From: Macrosoma leucophasiata
Taxonomy: Eukaryota > Arthropoda > Insecta > Lepidoptera > Hedylidae
Direction of reading: 5' to 3'
Assembly: GCA_036365455.1 (NCBI GenBank)
Contig: JAWQUS010000020.1
Span: forward strand, 469,001-533,000
Length of the DNA: 64,000 nt
In this document: positions 1 through 11,216 of the stretch, in pieces
Layout of the letters: each line of letters starts with the position of its first letter
Numbering within the stretch: the stretch's first letter is position 1
Program-made: the position numbers and the translations under genes
The notes under the pieces: model-generated
The model's input: only the letters and a program-made list of their open reading frames with translations
The model's database searches: none
What the model was told of the DNA's origin: nothing

Positions 1-1224
1 CTTTTCGTGCTACGAAGCTTGATTATCTAAAACTATTACCGACTTTGGCTCCATTCATCATATCATCAGTGGTAATCACCCTCTCTATCAGTCATAAATC
101 ATACAGTTATATGCAATCTTTATAATTTGTTCTTGTATATATAAGGCTTCTATTCAAAAAGTTTAGGATTTTAACTGTATGCTGCATGTATTATATAATG
201 GAAACAGCAAAATTTGTAAAACTTAATCCTCATTAGTTTATCTCTTTAAGTTGCAGTTAGACCGATATTGGTACACAAACAATTAGAGATCAATTGTCAT
301 ATTTTTCTTGCGTACTGACAGATTACAAAGACTACGGAATTTAGTACATTTGTCTGATTGTCAGCTATATTAAAAAAAATTGTTAGTTAAGTTACATTAT
401 GTTTATCACATTATTCATTCCTACCTTGATGTATTATTTAATTACAATAAAATGATATTAATAAGATTAAAACTTGCTGTTACATTGTTTACATCCCATG
501 GAACTTGTTTACACCAATCTCATTTTTTATTAGTCTGGTGGCCTAAGATTTACACAACACATTTAGCGACAAAATGTAAAAGGTCATCACTAATCAACTC
601 CAGCCATTGTTATCTATTTACATTTAATGCAAAGTCGAGGAAACAGAAAGCATCAAACACAAATTCATAACATTGAACTTGCTAGAAAATGAGATACGAA
701 GCATTATAGTGTCTCTTATGAACATTTTTGAAGCTTTCATTTCTACCATGTCGCCTCCCGGAAAGGAAAGTGTCTTAATACAAATAGCTGTTTTAGAGAA
801 AATGTCATTTTAATAGTTAACTCGCTAATGTTATTTTCGCGGAACAGCTTTTTTGTATTGGGACACTTTTCTTGCCGGGAAGCGATGTGTGAAATGCACA
901 GGTTTTTTTTTATATTAGCAGATTTGTTACACTTGAATTAATTTTATTTTCTTGGTACAGTATTTATAAATCAGGAAGAGTAGCCCACTATTGCTGTCTT
1001 TGGTTTATTCCCGGATTGGAGATGAGCACTTGAGAGTTTCCCCTGAGCCACTTGGGGCATTTTAACTTCATGTTTTTTTAATAGTTATGTTTTTAATATA
1101 ACGTAATTATTACATTATCTGATTGTGTGAAACCTGTACCAAAGCCAAAAGTGAGGCAGAGACGTACAAATACAATGTAATAAAATGTAAACCAACTTAC
1201 AATTTTATTTTAGATTTGCCTTGA
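1..1224. other. gene-free AT-rich stretch
   Basis: No gene or recognised repeat was seen. A 96-codon open frame at 380-670 (plus) has no signal peptide, domain or composition suggesting coding, so it is left out. Confidence 0.5.
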
Positions 1225-1643
1225 TTTTTTTTTTTGTTATTATGGCATCGCTATTACGCATATTGCCAGTGTCAAGTAAAACGATATTTCGTATTTATTT
1301 AAGCAGCATCATAGTTAGTATATCAAGTATAATATGTAAGTATCAAGTATAAGTATAAGTTATCAAGTATAATATGTCAGTCAAGTGAGTTACAGTCAAG
1401 TTAAGTCGAGTAAAGTAATGGCTACTTTACCAGAACATTTACAATGAAGTTTTGGAGGCAACCTGAAAGGTCGTGTTTTCGCACTGTTATTCTATTTCAC
1501 TATACACGGGCACTGTAATAAACCTATATCAAACAAAATGCCACCAACTTTATTCAATATAACTTAAAAATACACCAAATACACAAGAAAATGAAATAAA
1601 ATAAGAGCACCATACGCCTCTTTCAAGGTTCCCGCCAAAACTC
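1225..1643 (-). repeat. family P poly(A) retroposon, copy 1
   Basis: Read on the minus strand it starts AGAGTTTTGGCGGG and ends in the family tail GCGATGCCATAATAAC followed by an A run (T run at 1225-1235). The same order of blocks occurs at 2716, 4466 and 4878. No clear target duplication is visible for this copy. The poly(A) end and the flanking repeats of the other copies point to LINE-driven retroposition. Confidence 0.75.
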
Positions 1644-2703
1644 TACTTATTGTAACTTTATTAACTCATTTGCCTTGTTGTAGTCCAGTGTCTCGTCTCC
1701 AGGACCCCTAATGTGCACAGATACAAAATTATGTGCAAAGAAGAAGCAGTGTGACGACGGACATTGCTATCAAATCTACATAAATAAAAATGAGTTGGCC
1801 GGGTCAGCTAATATTGGATATAAACAAACAAGTACCTAAACCTAACCTCACTTTCCGAATGATACACATCAGAAGAGGTACGTTTACTTATACTACACAC
1901 TGTTGCATCAATTTTATGTAACTTTAAACTTACTTATTATTAAATTAAATGTATTATTCCGCAAGTTCATGAATTATTTTTGAAAATAAATCAGCATTTC
2001 TTCTTTCTTTCTTTCTTTTGATTAATGGCAACCACCAACTTTAAGGTTAATTCTGCCAAACATTTGACATTTGACAAGGGTACGTTCCATTAATCGACTG
2101 CAAACAACCGCAAACCGCAACGACCGCTGAAATAGCCATTCCACTAACGTAAAAAAGCTGCGGGCGTTGTGGTCGAATCATACAAGTGGCACGCACATCT
2201 AGAGCGCTGTGTGCTTGCTATATTGACGGCATATTGAAATCTTTCTTTTTTCGAATTTTGGTAAAAGCCCACTCCGATATTTTGTGGACAGTGACGTCAA
2301 TGTCAAGTCGATCGATCGCTCTCGATTTCTGTCAATGCATACGCTAAATCTAGCATATAATATCCGCCATCTTAAATTGTTCATTTATTACCAACCACTT
2401 CCGTGACCTGAGAGTACATACAATTTTCAAAAATAAAACGAATAAAATAAAAAAAAAACATAAAATACTGAGTTGTAGTGTAAGATGGTGTAGTAAAACT
2501 ATTAACACTTCTAATTTAAAAAAGGATGGTATTTCTGTTCACCGGTCAGTATTATAATACACATAATAAATCAATAAATAATACAGAATAATATTCATGG
2601 TAGCTCAAATTACATTGGTCATGATTTGTTCTTTGACGTATTAAAAAATTTAATATCTCTTTTCTTCATATACATGTAATTCGCTTTTCGTTTTTTCATA
2701 GAC
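1644..2703. other. gene-free stretch
   Basis: AT-rich DNA with no open frame of coding character and no repeat that I can place. It holds a short (TTTC)n run near 2000-2018. Confidence 0.45.
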
Positions 2704-2715
2704 GTCACGAGCATT

Positions 2716-3146
2716 TTTTTTTTTTTGTTTTTATGTCATCGCTATTACGCATATTGCTAGTGTCAAGTAAAAAGATATTTAGTATTTATTTAAGCAGCGT
2801 AAAAGTTAGTATAATATAGTCATCAAGTATGATAAGTAAGTATCAAGTATAATATATGTCAGTCAAGTGAGTTAAAGTCAAGTTATTCGAGTAAAGCGAG
2901 TTACAGTCAAGTTATTCGAGTAAAGCGATGGCTACTTTACCAGAACATTGACATTGAAGTTTTTGATGCAACCTGAAAGGTCGTGTTTTCGCACTGTTAT
3001 TCTATCTCTCTATACACGGGCACTGTAATAAACCTATATCAAACAAAATGCCACCAATTTTATTGAATATAACTTAAAAATACACCAAGAAAATGAAGTA
3101 AAATAAGAGCACCATACGCCTCCGTCAAGGTTCCCGCCAAAACTCC
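2716..3146 (-). repeat. family P retroposon, copy 2, with 12-bp target duplication
   Basis: Complete minus-strand copy. The perfect 12-bp direct repeat GTCACGAGCATT flanks it at 2704-2715 and 3147-3158. The poly(A) tail (T run on plus) abuts the left repeat and the GGAGTTTTGGCGGG head abuts the right one. This fixes both ends of the family and shows target-primed type integration. Confidence 0.85.
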
Positions 3147-3158
3147 GTCACGAGCATT

Positions 3159-3540
3159 GTCAATTATTTACATTACAGACGGATGGAAGACTAGGGAGGC
3201 TCTTAAAGTATTATCGATATAGTCGATATAATTAGGAAAAGTGGCGTAAATTGATGGAGCATGGATTATGGGATAATTTCTATATAAAATTCTCATGTCC
3301 TAATGTTAGTTATCATACTCCTCTGAAACGGCTTTACCGATTCTCGTGAAATTTTGTGTGCCTATTGGTAGGTCTGAGAATGGGCCAACATCAATTTTTC
3401 ATACCCCTAAGTGATAAGGATGATTCTCGGCAATTTTTTTTTTTCGATTTCTGGGTCATACTTACTTATTTTTTGACATGGCTCGGTGACGTTTGTCACA
3501 ATTTAGAATTAAGAAATTTTATCTAAGAAAAGTATGTATA
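3159..3540. other. gene-free stretch with an interspersed-repeat fragment
   Basis: At 3310-3440 there is sequence resembling the common insect repeat phrase about an 'accgattctcgtgaaatttt' target, followed by a T run. No gene is visible. Confidence 0.4.
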
Positions 3541-4118
3541 GTTTTCTTTACATACCTGGCGATACGAAGTCTTCGGGACCGCTAGAATTTATTAGATTTA
3601 TTATTAGATTCTTTGGGGCAGGCCTTTGTCCTGTCTATATGACATATCTGTTTTTATTTTATATTATTCGCTGTACGTATTTTTAAATTTTTAATGACTT
3701 CACATAAGTAGGTATCTGAAAAAATGTAGATACCTACTTATCCAAAATAAAAACATTGCCTTCATTTTTTCTCGTATTATATTATGACGAAAATCTGATA
3801 ACAATATAATCCCATTTCCTCAGGAGTTCGTTTTCTTTACATACCTGGCGATACGAAGTCTTCGGGACCGCTAGAATTTATTAGATTTATTATTAGATTC
3901 TTTGGGGCAGGCCTTTGTCCTGTCTATATGACATATCTGTTTTTATTTTATATTATTCGCTGTACGTATTTTTTAATTTTTAATGACTTCACATAAGTAG
4001 GTATCTGAAAAAATGTAGATACCTACTTATCCAAAATAAAAACATTGCCTTCATTTTTTCTCGTATTATATTATGACGAAAATCTGATAACAATATAATC
4101 CCATTTCCTCAGGAGTTC
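3541..4118. repeat. 289-bp tandem duplication (two units)
   Basis: Units 3541-3829 and 3830-4118 lie head to tail with no spacer. By eye they differ at one base (TTTTTAAATTT versus TTTTTTAATTT near 3683/3972). Each contains the inverted repeat ATAAGTAGGTATCT / AGATACCTACTTAT around a 10-base loop. No coding is seen. Confidence 0.93.
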
Positions 4119-4465
4119 ATAAAACTTTACCATATTTCGATATAAACGAAGTTTGTTAGTCATCCCTATGATTTTGAAATAAAATGATTTTTAAAATTAA
4201 AACGCAACGTCCCACTTCGTCTGCCTTGAGGCAGTTGACAGAACAAATTGTATGCAATAAATTGAACATTCTCAGTCTATAGGAAGGCTGGTTGGTCTGT
4301 GGGTGGAACGATAAAAAGGGCGTTACGGTTACGGTCATTATGGTCGATTTATTAGCCCTATTTGACCGAGTTGTTTGACGCAGTTTCAGCAGTGTTGCCA
4401 AGTCAAAATTATCATATTCTTACCAGAAAATTATTAATTTTTGAAGACATTGTAAGTTACATTTT

Positions 4466-4865
4466 GGAGTTTTGGCGGGAACCTTGAAAGAGGCGTATGG
4501 TGCTCTTATTTTATTTCATTTTCTTGGTGTATTTTGAAGTTATATTGAATAAAGTTGGTGGCATTTTGTTTGAAATAGGTTTATTACAGTGCCCGTGTAT
4601 AGTGAAATAGAATAACAGTGCGAAAACACGACCTTTCAGGTTGCCTCCAAAACTTAATTGTAAATGTTCTGGTAAAGTAGCCATCGCTTTACTCGAATAA
4701 CTTGACTGTAACTCACTTAACTGACATAATATACTTGATACTTACATATTATACTTGATGACTATATTATACTAACTTTTACGCTGCTTAAATAAATACG
4801 AAATATCGTTTTACTTGACACTGGCAATATGCGTAATAGCGATGCCATAATAACAAAAAAAAAAA
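4466..4865 (+). repeat. family P retroposon, copy 3 (first of a pair)
   Basis: Plus-strand full copy from GGAGTTTTGGCGGGAACC to a 13-base A run. It is preceded by AAGTTACATTTT (4454-4465) and followed by the same 12 bases (4866-4877), after which copy 4 starts. Confidence 0.88.
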
Positions 4866-4877
4866 AAGTTACATTTT

Positions 4878-5246
4878 GGAGTTTTGGCGGGAAGCTTGAA
4901 GGATGCGTGTGGTGCTCTTATTTTATTTGATTTTCTTGGTGTATTTTTGAGTTATATTAAATAAAGTTGGTGGCATTTTGTTTGATATAGGCTTATTACA
5001 GTGCTCGTGTTTAGTGAAATAGAATAACAGTGCGAAAACACGTTCTTTCGGGTTGCCTCCAAAACTTCATTGTAAATGTTCTGGTAAAGTAGCCATCGCT
5101 TTACTCGAATTACTGTGACTCTGACTGACGGACTGATAAATTGACAGCCTGACTCTGACTTTTATGTTGCTTATTACGAATACGAAATATCATTTAACTT
5201 GACACTGGCAATATGCATAACAAGCAATGCCATTCATTTAAAAAAA
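4878..5246 (+). repeat. family P retroposon, copy 4 (second of a pair)
   Basis: Plus-strand copy beginning GGAGTTTTGGCGGGAAGC and ending in an A run. It is more diverged from copy 3 than copy 3 is from copies 1 and 2. A third AAGTTACATTTT (5247-5258) closes the array, so the target duplication occurs three times around two elements. Confidence 0.85.
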
Positions 5247-5324
5247 AAGTTACATTTTTAACTATTAATGTTAACAATCAAAGTTTTATTATAAGATATC
5301 GGTAGGCAATATATTTTTTTGTTT

Positions 5325-5376
5325 CGGTACGGGAATCGAACCCGCGACCCTTAGGTCATGAGGTCGCCACATATAT
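5325..5376 (-). repeat. tRNA-like SINE head fragment
   Basis: The minus strand reads a tRNA-like 5' half followed by the B-box GGGTTCGATTCCCG. No acceptor stem or full cloverleaf can be folded, so this is a SINE head and not a tRNA gene. It differs from the family T heads elsewhere. Confidence 0.5.
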
Positions 5377-6029
5377 AAATAAATACCAAATTCACTTCAA
5401 GACAGACGGATAGATCTTAAAAGAGTAGGTACGTGCATACCGTTTTCTAATTTTGAGGAACTTTTTTAAATTGAGTAGGTAGCCATAGAAATTTTTAAAT
5501 TACAAATACTTTTGTTTTTTTATTAATTTAGGGAGACAGGCACCTCTTATGACAAGTCAAAAAAAAACAAAGTAAATTAAAGTGAATAATAATTGATATA
5601 CATGTCAATTTACAAGCTAATTATGTAATTATATTTAAACCTACTGTATAATATATACTTCATTTTAAAGTATCTTTACAAAACATTCCAATATTTATTT
5701 CAACTTGGTCTAGGTACCTACTAGGACACTTTTGCATTGTCAGATTACAAGATAGCTCAGAGTTATTCTTGATATTTTAATATTATTATGTACTCAAAGG
5801 TATACTTACCGACGAAAATTGGTTTCTAACGATAATACAATTTCAGTGATCAATGGTCGATTGAGCAATCGCAATGCAGTGCCTTATCGCAAACATAGTG
5901 ATTAAGTATGTCCTGCGCCTGTCGCAATATCCGCCCGCCTCGAATGTTGCCCTCTCGCCCGTTTGCGACACTGGGCGACGCGCGACGGGCCTTCACCGCA
6001 CTCTTGCGGCTTCCAAAACTATTATTTTT
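5377..6029. other. gene-free stretch
   Basis: Mostly AT-rich. A GC-rich patch at 5905-6010 carries no recognised gene on either strand. Confidence 0.4.
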
Positions 6030-6610
6030 TAGGTTTACCAAATGCTTGTAGTTCAAATGGATGTTACGTGATAACTGCAGCTTATAGACATCCTGTTTTT
6101 AACGAGGTGGAAATGTCTTAGCATTCAACCGGCTCTCGAGGGGGAGAGAGCCGGGATATGAGGGACTGGAAAGAGGAGGAGGCGTATTCGGGTACACTAA
6201 AACACAGCTCCGGTTCCCCCCACGCACTTCACCTCCATAGGGCGCGTCCACCGAGACTCTGACAGCCCCACTCTGCGCATACCACAACGATCTGCGGCTA
6301 CTACGGTCCCCGTTCTCACGAAACCGCTAGTGCTGGACGGCTAGAGCCCCCACTCTGGCCGCCCGCAGTTCGTTCCCCCCTTTTAGAGCTTATAGAAATA
6401 TACACAAAACCAGAGGTTAAATGAAGATGCGTTGGCACTTGCCACCCCTTAGACACCTCAGATGTTATGTCTCTGTGATAGTTACTACGGGGTCATACAT
6501 TATCTGACCGGAATACGATAGCACTGAACACTACCATTTAGCGGCAAGCAGATTAGGTAATGGGGTGCCTACGTCCGCGAATCCCCGGCACTGCAGCTCT
6601 ACCACCAGTA
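6030..6610 (-). repeat. S1 retroposon copy split by an insertion
   Basis: The outer parts match S1 in order: the 3' part at 6030-6091, then the 5' part at 6400-6610 ending in the CTACCACCAGTAAAA signature. The 296 bp between them are foreign. Confidence 0.75.
6092..6387 (-). mobile_element. 296-bp GC-rich insertion in S1, 12-bp target duplication
   Basis: The insertion is bracketed by GCTTATAGACAT (6080-6091) and GCTTATAGAAAT (6388-6399), a 12-bp duplication with one mismatch. On the minus strand it ends CCACCTCGTTAAAAACAGG, like a non-LTR element 3' end. It is GC-rich, unlike its host. No intact reading frame was recognised. It is probably a 5'-truncated LINE tail. Confidence 0.55.
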
Positions 6611-6974
6611 AAACGCCCATATTAGCAAAAGTGTTGATCAGATTATCACTATTGCTAAAACAATCATGTTAGGCGTTCGGGGCCTGAGTCTCGCGATATT
6701 TGTGTGGTGAACAAGGTTTTTCACCTACAGTTTTATGTTACCTAAATACATAAAATTTTATAGACCTAACGTCACAAATGTGATAGAACGAAGTTGATGG
6801 TAAACGTCGAAAACCGTTGACCAGAGATTAACCCTATATGTGTTCAGTGTGTTTGATCAATATTTTTATTATTTACTAAGGGCTCGCTACGGCTCGCCCG
6901 GGTGCAATGAATGCACTATAGCCTTTGTCACTCAGTGAAGATGCTGCTACAAGGCTGCTTTAATACAAATTAAT

Positions 6975-7440
6975 AATAACAATAATGGCAACCCATTAAA
7001 CGTCCCACTGCTGGGCACTAGTCTCTCCCCTTTTTAGGGGGAGGCCTGGAGCTAACTCCACCACGCTGCTTCAATGCGGATTGGTGGAGATACGGGTTAG
7101 TGGCCAACCCGCTGTCGGATGTTTTCAAACCGCCGATAAGGCCTCCGACAAGGGTTAACGACTGCTATTTATCGATAGCAACCGGGACCGATGGCTTAAC
7201 GTGCCCTCCGAAGCACGGAAACGCGCATTTTAATTTGCCACTAGCGGTCACCCATCACACACCCGCTCCCGTAGTGCTTAACCGAGTAGATCGCTTACGA
7301 TCTACACCAGCCGCGGGGCTATGTGCGCGCGTGTATTCGTGAAAGAATTTTTGAAATCGGATTAACAGTTTTTGTGTTAAAACGTTACAAACATACAAAC
7401 AAAAAGACAAATGTTTCCTCTTTATAATATTAGTATACAT
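6975..7440 (+). repeat. LINE-like 3' fragment
   Basis: It contains the phrase CCCACTGCTGGGCAC, a CTAACTCCACCACGCTGC block and GTGCCCTCCGAAGCACGG, which I associate with common lepidopteran LINE tails. It ends in a TTACAAACATACAAAC and CCTCTTTATAATATTAGTATA tail. Open frames on both strands here are not host genes. Confidence 0.5.
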
Positions 7441-7664
7441 TTGTCAACGGAGATTTGATGGTCTCTTTCAATGTATTTATGCTTGTTATCTAATATCAAT
7501 TTATTGGTACCTACTTAACATACCTACTTACTAATTTAAATAAAATAAAAACACTTTTAAGGATTTATTATAGTTTTATTATAAAAAGCAGATTTGAATT
7601 TGGCACTCGTCTCAAAAAACGTTTGATTTCTGTTAATAAAATACAACTAAAATTATATATTATT

Positions 7665-7670
7665 TTTATT
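7665..7670 (-). terminator. polyadenylation signal for the glycine-rich gene
   Basis: AATAAA on the minus strand, 29 bases past the stop codon at 7699. Another lies further downstream near 7565. Placement is by motif only. Confidence 0.5.
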
Positions 7671-7698
7671 ATAATTATATTATAATAGATGAAAAGCC

Positions 7699-8085
7699 TC
7701 AATGCCAGCCATGACCCAGGCCTCCCAGGCCAAGTAGTGGTGCACCATACAGGCCGTGGCCTCCGTACAGGCCATGGCTTCCATACAAGCCGTGGCTGAG
7801 GAGGGGCGCAGGAGCAATGCTATGACTGAGGAGAGGGGCGGGAGCGATGCTATGGCTGACGATGGGCGCCGACACCACACCATGTCCTAAACCCAGGCCG
7901 TGTCCTCCATACAAGCCTAGGCCGTGTCCTCCATACAATCCAAGGCCGTGGCCTCCGTACAGGCCTCCGTATCCTAGGCCGCCGTATCCCAGGCCTCCGT
8001 ACCCTAGCCCCAACAGGCCTCGTTTCTCATTTTTCTTCTCCTCGATGCCGTAGACTGCAGCCGCGGCCACCAAAAGGATGCACAA
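7699..8085 (-). CDS. glycine-rich secreted cuticle-like protein, exon 2
   Basis: Main exon of a two-exon gene. The intron acceptor (TTTATACAG on the minus strand) ends at 8086, and exon 1 at 11148-11159 supplies Met-Lys-Thr-Ile in the same phase. The joined protein has 132 residues. Residues 1-17 form a signal peptide (MKTILCILLVAAAAVYG). A short charged leader follows with a KR site at 25-26 (KNEKRG). The body is built of GLGYGG and YGGHGLGL repeats, a SHSIAPAPLL repeat, and a GGLGHGWH end. This composition is typical of glycine-rich cuticle or other extracellular matrix proteins of insects. There is no chitin-binding RR motif, so the cuticle role is inferred from composition. The 3.06-kb intron is full of retroposons. 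Confidence 0.85.
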   Translation of the reverse strand: MCILLVAAAAVYGIEEKKNEKRGLLGLGYGGLGYGGLGYGGLYGGHGLGLYGGHGLGLYGGHGLGLGHGVVSAPIVSHSIAPAPLLSHSIAPAPLLSHGLYGSHGLYGGHGLYGAPLLGLGGLGHGWH

Positions 8086-8879
8086 CTGTATAAATAAACA
8101 AAAACCATGTCAAATATTGCAACATTCAGGGCACGTCACGTAGGTCGCGCGTTATTACTCGTATTTTAACTATCGCCATATTGCAATGGTTTGACTGCAA
8201 TTGTTCCGATGGCTGACTGCAAAATACAACCGGGCGCCTTTATCTAATCTACATAATATATTAAGTATGTGTATCAAATTGCATCTCATTCGGCTATAAT
8301 TTTAAAACAACTTACTCTAAGCTGTAACAGAAAAACAGACAGACGTACGAATGATCTTTTAAGAGATCCGTATTTTCCTTTTGATGTAAAATTAATGATG
8401 ATATATATAGAACGCGCATAATTCGTTCGGAAAAATTAAAACATTTAGAGGCCTAAGGTAATAGATATGCAAATGTAACAAATGACATTTTCATAAGGGC
8501 ATTTCAACATTACCGGTTCAAATTGCGAAAAACGAGATTTTAAGATAAAGATTATTGAGAAATTTCTTTTGATACTTAGTTTTATACTTCTATGGTTGCC
8601 GTTCGTGGCTGCTGGTATGGTGCGGGTCATCTCTATTCAACCAATGACGTTGCGTTGAAAGTGTTCCGTATACTTAATTAAGATTTCCCATGTGAGGTCC
8701 TATAATTTATTTAAAAGAACTGTTTTCTGATTTTTTCTTAATTTTAGGTCCAGTGGTTACCGAAATAAAGAAAGTGGGAAAAGATTTTCACAATAAGATC
8801 TTTTATGTCATTTATTAATATCATACTGCATGTATACTTTTTTTTTAAATATTTTTTATACTGATGGTTAAGTTACAGT

Positions 8880-8940
8880 GTCGTAGAGCCGCCACCGAAT
8901 ACTTTAATCTATCTGCCGTCTAATGGTAGTGTTAATAATA
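8880..8940 (+). repeat. degraded S1 fragment
   Basis: Matches the S1 block CTTTAATCTATCTGCCG and TAATGGTAGTGTT with the head worn away. Inside the intron of the glycine-rich gene. Confidence 0.4.
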
Positions 8941-8945
8941 ATATG

Positions 8946-9068
8946 TTAGGATCCCACTGCAGAATCATTTCGTTCATTCAGATATGCTGCAAACCTAATT
9001 TTTACGCTTATTTATAACCTAGAGAATATATATCCACTAGGTTGCCTATCAAAATTTGGCGGCAAGTA
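8946..9068 (+). repeat. dispersed repeat, copy A
   Basis: About 120 bp beginning TAGGATCCCACTGCAG and ending TGCCTATCAAAATTTGG. A second copy lies at 63594-63716 in the same orientation with small indels. Type unknown. Confidence 0.65.
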
Positions 9069-9103
9069 TTTTTTTATATTTAGATCCTAACCTATAAGTA
9101 CTC

Positions 9104-9372
9104 TCGTGTCTCGGTTAGATGGCAATGTATGGTCCCATAAAATCACAACAACGTAACAACTTAGGTCTCGGGGGGCAACTTAGGACTGGTGATGCATCCG
9201 ATGTCTATAGAATGCTAAACCAGAGATTTTAATGTAGGCATCTATATTGAAATCTCTGGTTACCACTCCCGAGGTACATGTACTTCCTGACCAGAACATT
9301 ACACCGATGTATAGCTACTACCATTTAACGGCCAGTAGATTTGGTAATCCGGTGGCGCTTATCTCAAGTCTA
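9104..9372. repeat. two degraded S1 fragments in inverted order
   Basis: 9104-9190 matches S1 on the plus strand and 9268-9372 matches it on the minus strand. Between them lies an inverted repeat, AACCAGAGATTT (9218-9229) and AAATCTCTGGTT (9250-9261), itself made from S1 sequence. Confidence 0.5.
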
Positions 9373-9463
9373 CGTCGACGGGTCATTGGCGAGTCTAAAT
9401 ACTTGAGCAACTAAGGGCCCCTATATCTCCTAAATTCGGCATAGGGCGTTGCTGGAAAGAGAA

Positions 9464-9772
9464 CGTAACTTCAGGCCTGTAATCCCCGAAGGGATAGGCA
9501 GAGGTAAATGCATGCATTCAAGCATACATGCAAACACCCACGATTTGCCGGTTACGTTTTTTTTGGCCAACAGGTGGCGAGCCTGTTGACATCTCCGGGC
9601 ACATTACCAAACTTCGAGGTACTGGGAAATTTCCAGAAAATGGAAAAATCCCAATAGAACCAGAGATATAGGACTTTACACCATTATCTCTGATAGCCCC
9701 CTCGCGGGAATCGAACCCAGGACCTCGGCGTAGTAGTAGTGGCCTGCTACCACTAGGCTACCGAGGTAGTGG
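9464..9772 (-). repeat. family T tRNA-derived SINE, full copy
   Basis: On the minus strand the head carries an A box (TAGCCTAGTGGTAGCAGG, 9749-9766) and a B box (GGGTTCGATTCCCG, about 9708-9721), the internal RNA polymerase III promoter of a tRNA-derived SINE. The body ends with an AACCGGCAAATCGTGGG block and a CTGCCTATCCCTTCGGGG tail, also found at 17815 and 24648. Confidence 0.85.
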
Positions 9773-10389
9773 AAAGAGAAAGACATGTGATTACGATGAC
9801 GATTAGGGGCGTGTAACTGTCACTCTTTGTCGTCAATTGATAGTTAAGAACCTCTTCCTGGTAATAACGAGCACATACCTAAAACCCAATTGACCGAAAC
9901 ACTTACAATGCACCATCGAATAACGTTTCAGTCATCCAAAAACATTGATAATTAGACTTTATCTGCACAATAATAAGGCAATGCCGTGACCGACCGGATA
10001 TTTCTTAATCATTTAGTGACAATTAGCTAGTTGCTTCTTTCACACAGGTTTTCGTTTCTAGATGAAATAAACAGAGATTTGGCATAACATCTGATTGATA
10101 TAATCGGTTACTTAGTGGTAAAACCACTGGAATATTTAGTAAGGGACTGCCTACCCCGTACGGGACTTCATAGGTTACAAATTGTAATACTGCCCTAGAT
10201 CAACAGGTCTATTGAACTCGAATATATGACACTACTGATATTACAATTAGTAGGTACAATTCAATTGAAATTAAATTTTGAAATTATTTTATTTATTTTT
10301 TTATTTTTAACAAACAGAAAATTTGCAAACATTATGTATTCAACATTTAACTTTTAGCATCTATTTCATTGATTTCCATTGTTTTTAAT

Positions 10390-10550
10390 GAAATGAAGGT
10401 GGCAAAGAAGCATGCAGTTCACTAGAACTCACACAATACTGCAGGTTCACAGAATACTGCAGGCTATAGACGCTAACACAAAGACCAAAGGTCAAAACGT
10501 TGAGACCTTAGTTTTTATGTCTCTGAGATAGTTATTACGGGTGCATACAT
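10390..10550 (-). repeat. partial S1 copy
   Basis: The S1 3' half is present, starting at AATGAAGGTGGCAAAGAAGC. A short internal duplication around ACAGAATACTGCAGG is unique to this copy. Inside the intron of the glycine-rich gene. Confidence 0.65.
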
Positions 10551-10683
10551 ACTGAAAGGTACATAAAGAAAGCCTTTTAGTTGTCTAAGTTCATCTTAAA
10601 AAGAGATTTTTTGTGCATTAAAATTACGTAATTAAAAATATAAACTGATAAAAATATGTAAGTAACTCTATCTGTCTTTTTGT

Positions 10684-10858
10684 ATTTTTTTTATGCAATG
10701 GAAGTGGTAAACAAGCATGCAGTTCACATTGATGTTAAGTGATGACTGCAGCTTATAGACACCCACACAAAGACCAAGGTCAAAATGCAGATGCGTTGCC
10801 TCTCCTGAGGCCTAAGGTGTTATGCCTCTGTGCCGGAAATTACAGGGCCGTACATTGT
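10684..10858 (-). repeat. partial S1 copy
   Basis: The S1 3' half with an oligo-A end, broken off at GGGCCGTACATTG. It belongs to the subfamily carrying GTGCCGGAAATTACAGGG. Confidence 0.7.
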
Positions 10859-11147
10859 ATCTTACGCTTTCAATATGAAGTCGCTGAATAGATTGTAACG
10901 AGATAAAGAAACGGAAAAATTAACAAACAAATGGTTTGGATTGAAATAGGACATAGGTACACTTTTTGTACTAAAAACAGAGAACAAATTTGCTTACTTA
11001 CGAATTTGCGAGGCTAAAGTTATTTATTTCTCAAATTATTATTATGTTTGCAACTAATTAATCAATTTAAATTATCCATTAAAGCTTAATTAATTAAACA
11101 CAATATTTCAGTCTATTTTAGAAAATTAGTAAAATAGTGTGACTCAC

Positions 11148-11159
11148 AATAGTCTTCAT
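11148..11159 (-). CDS. glycine-rich secreted protein, exon 1 (coding part)
   Basis: The minus strand reads ATG AAG ACT ATT followed directly by the donor GTGAGT. Only four residues (M-K-T-I) are encoded. Joined to the exon at 8085 it completes a perfect signal peptide in frame. A TATA box sits 50 bases upstream. A short first exon followed by a large second exon is the usual plan of insect cuticle-protein genes. The exon was found by inference from splice signals and frame, not from a transcript. Confidence 0.75.
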
Positions 11160-11208
11160 ATCTTCAAGCTGACGGTATCAACAGACGGCGGCAGGTCTCC
11201 ACTGCCAC

Positions 11209-11216
11209 CTTATATC
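11209..11216 (-). promoter_or_regulatory. TATA box of the glycine-rich gene
   Basis: The minus strand reads GATATAAGG, 50-57 bases upstream of the ATG at 11159. This implies a start about 30 bases downstream and a very short 5' leader. Confidence 0.6.

Larger units (their letters stand above)
8086..11147 (-). other. intron 1 of the glycine-rich gene
   Basis: Donor GTGAGT (42-47 of the 11100 block, 11142-11147) and acceptor TACAG (ending at 8086) are both good matches. The intron holds a family T SINE, at least three S1 fragments and a repeat shared with 63594. Confidence 0.7.

Noticed and set aside
9700..9772. Possible tRNA gene
   Set aside because: A and B boxes are present but there is no acceptor stem, and the same head precedes a SINE body at three places.
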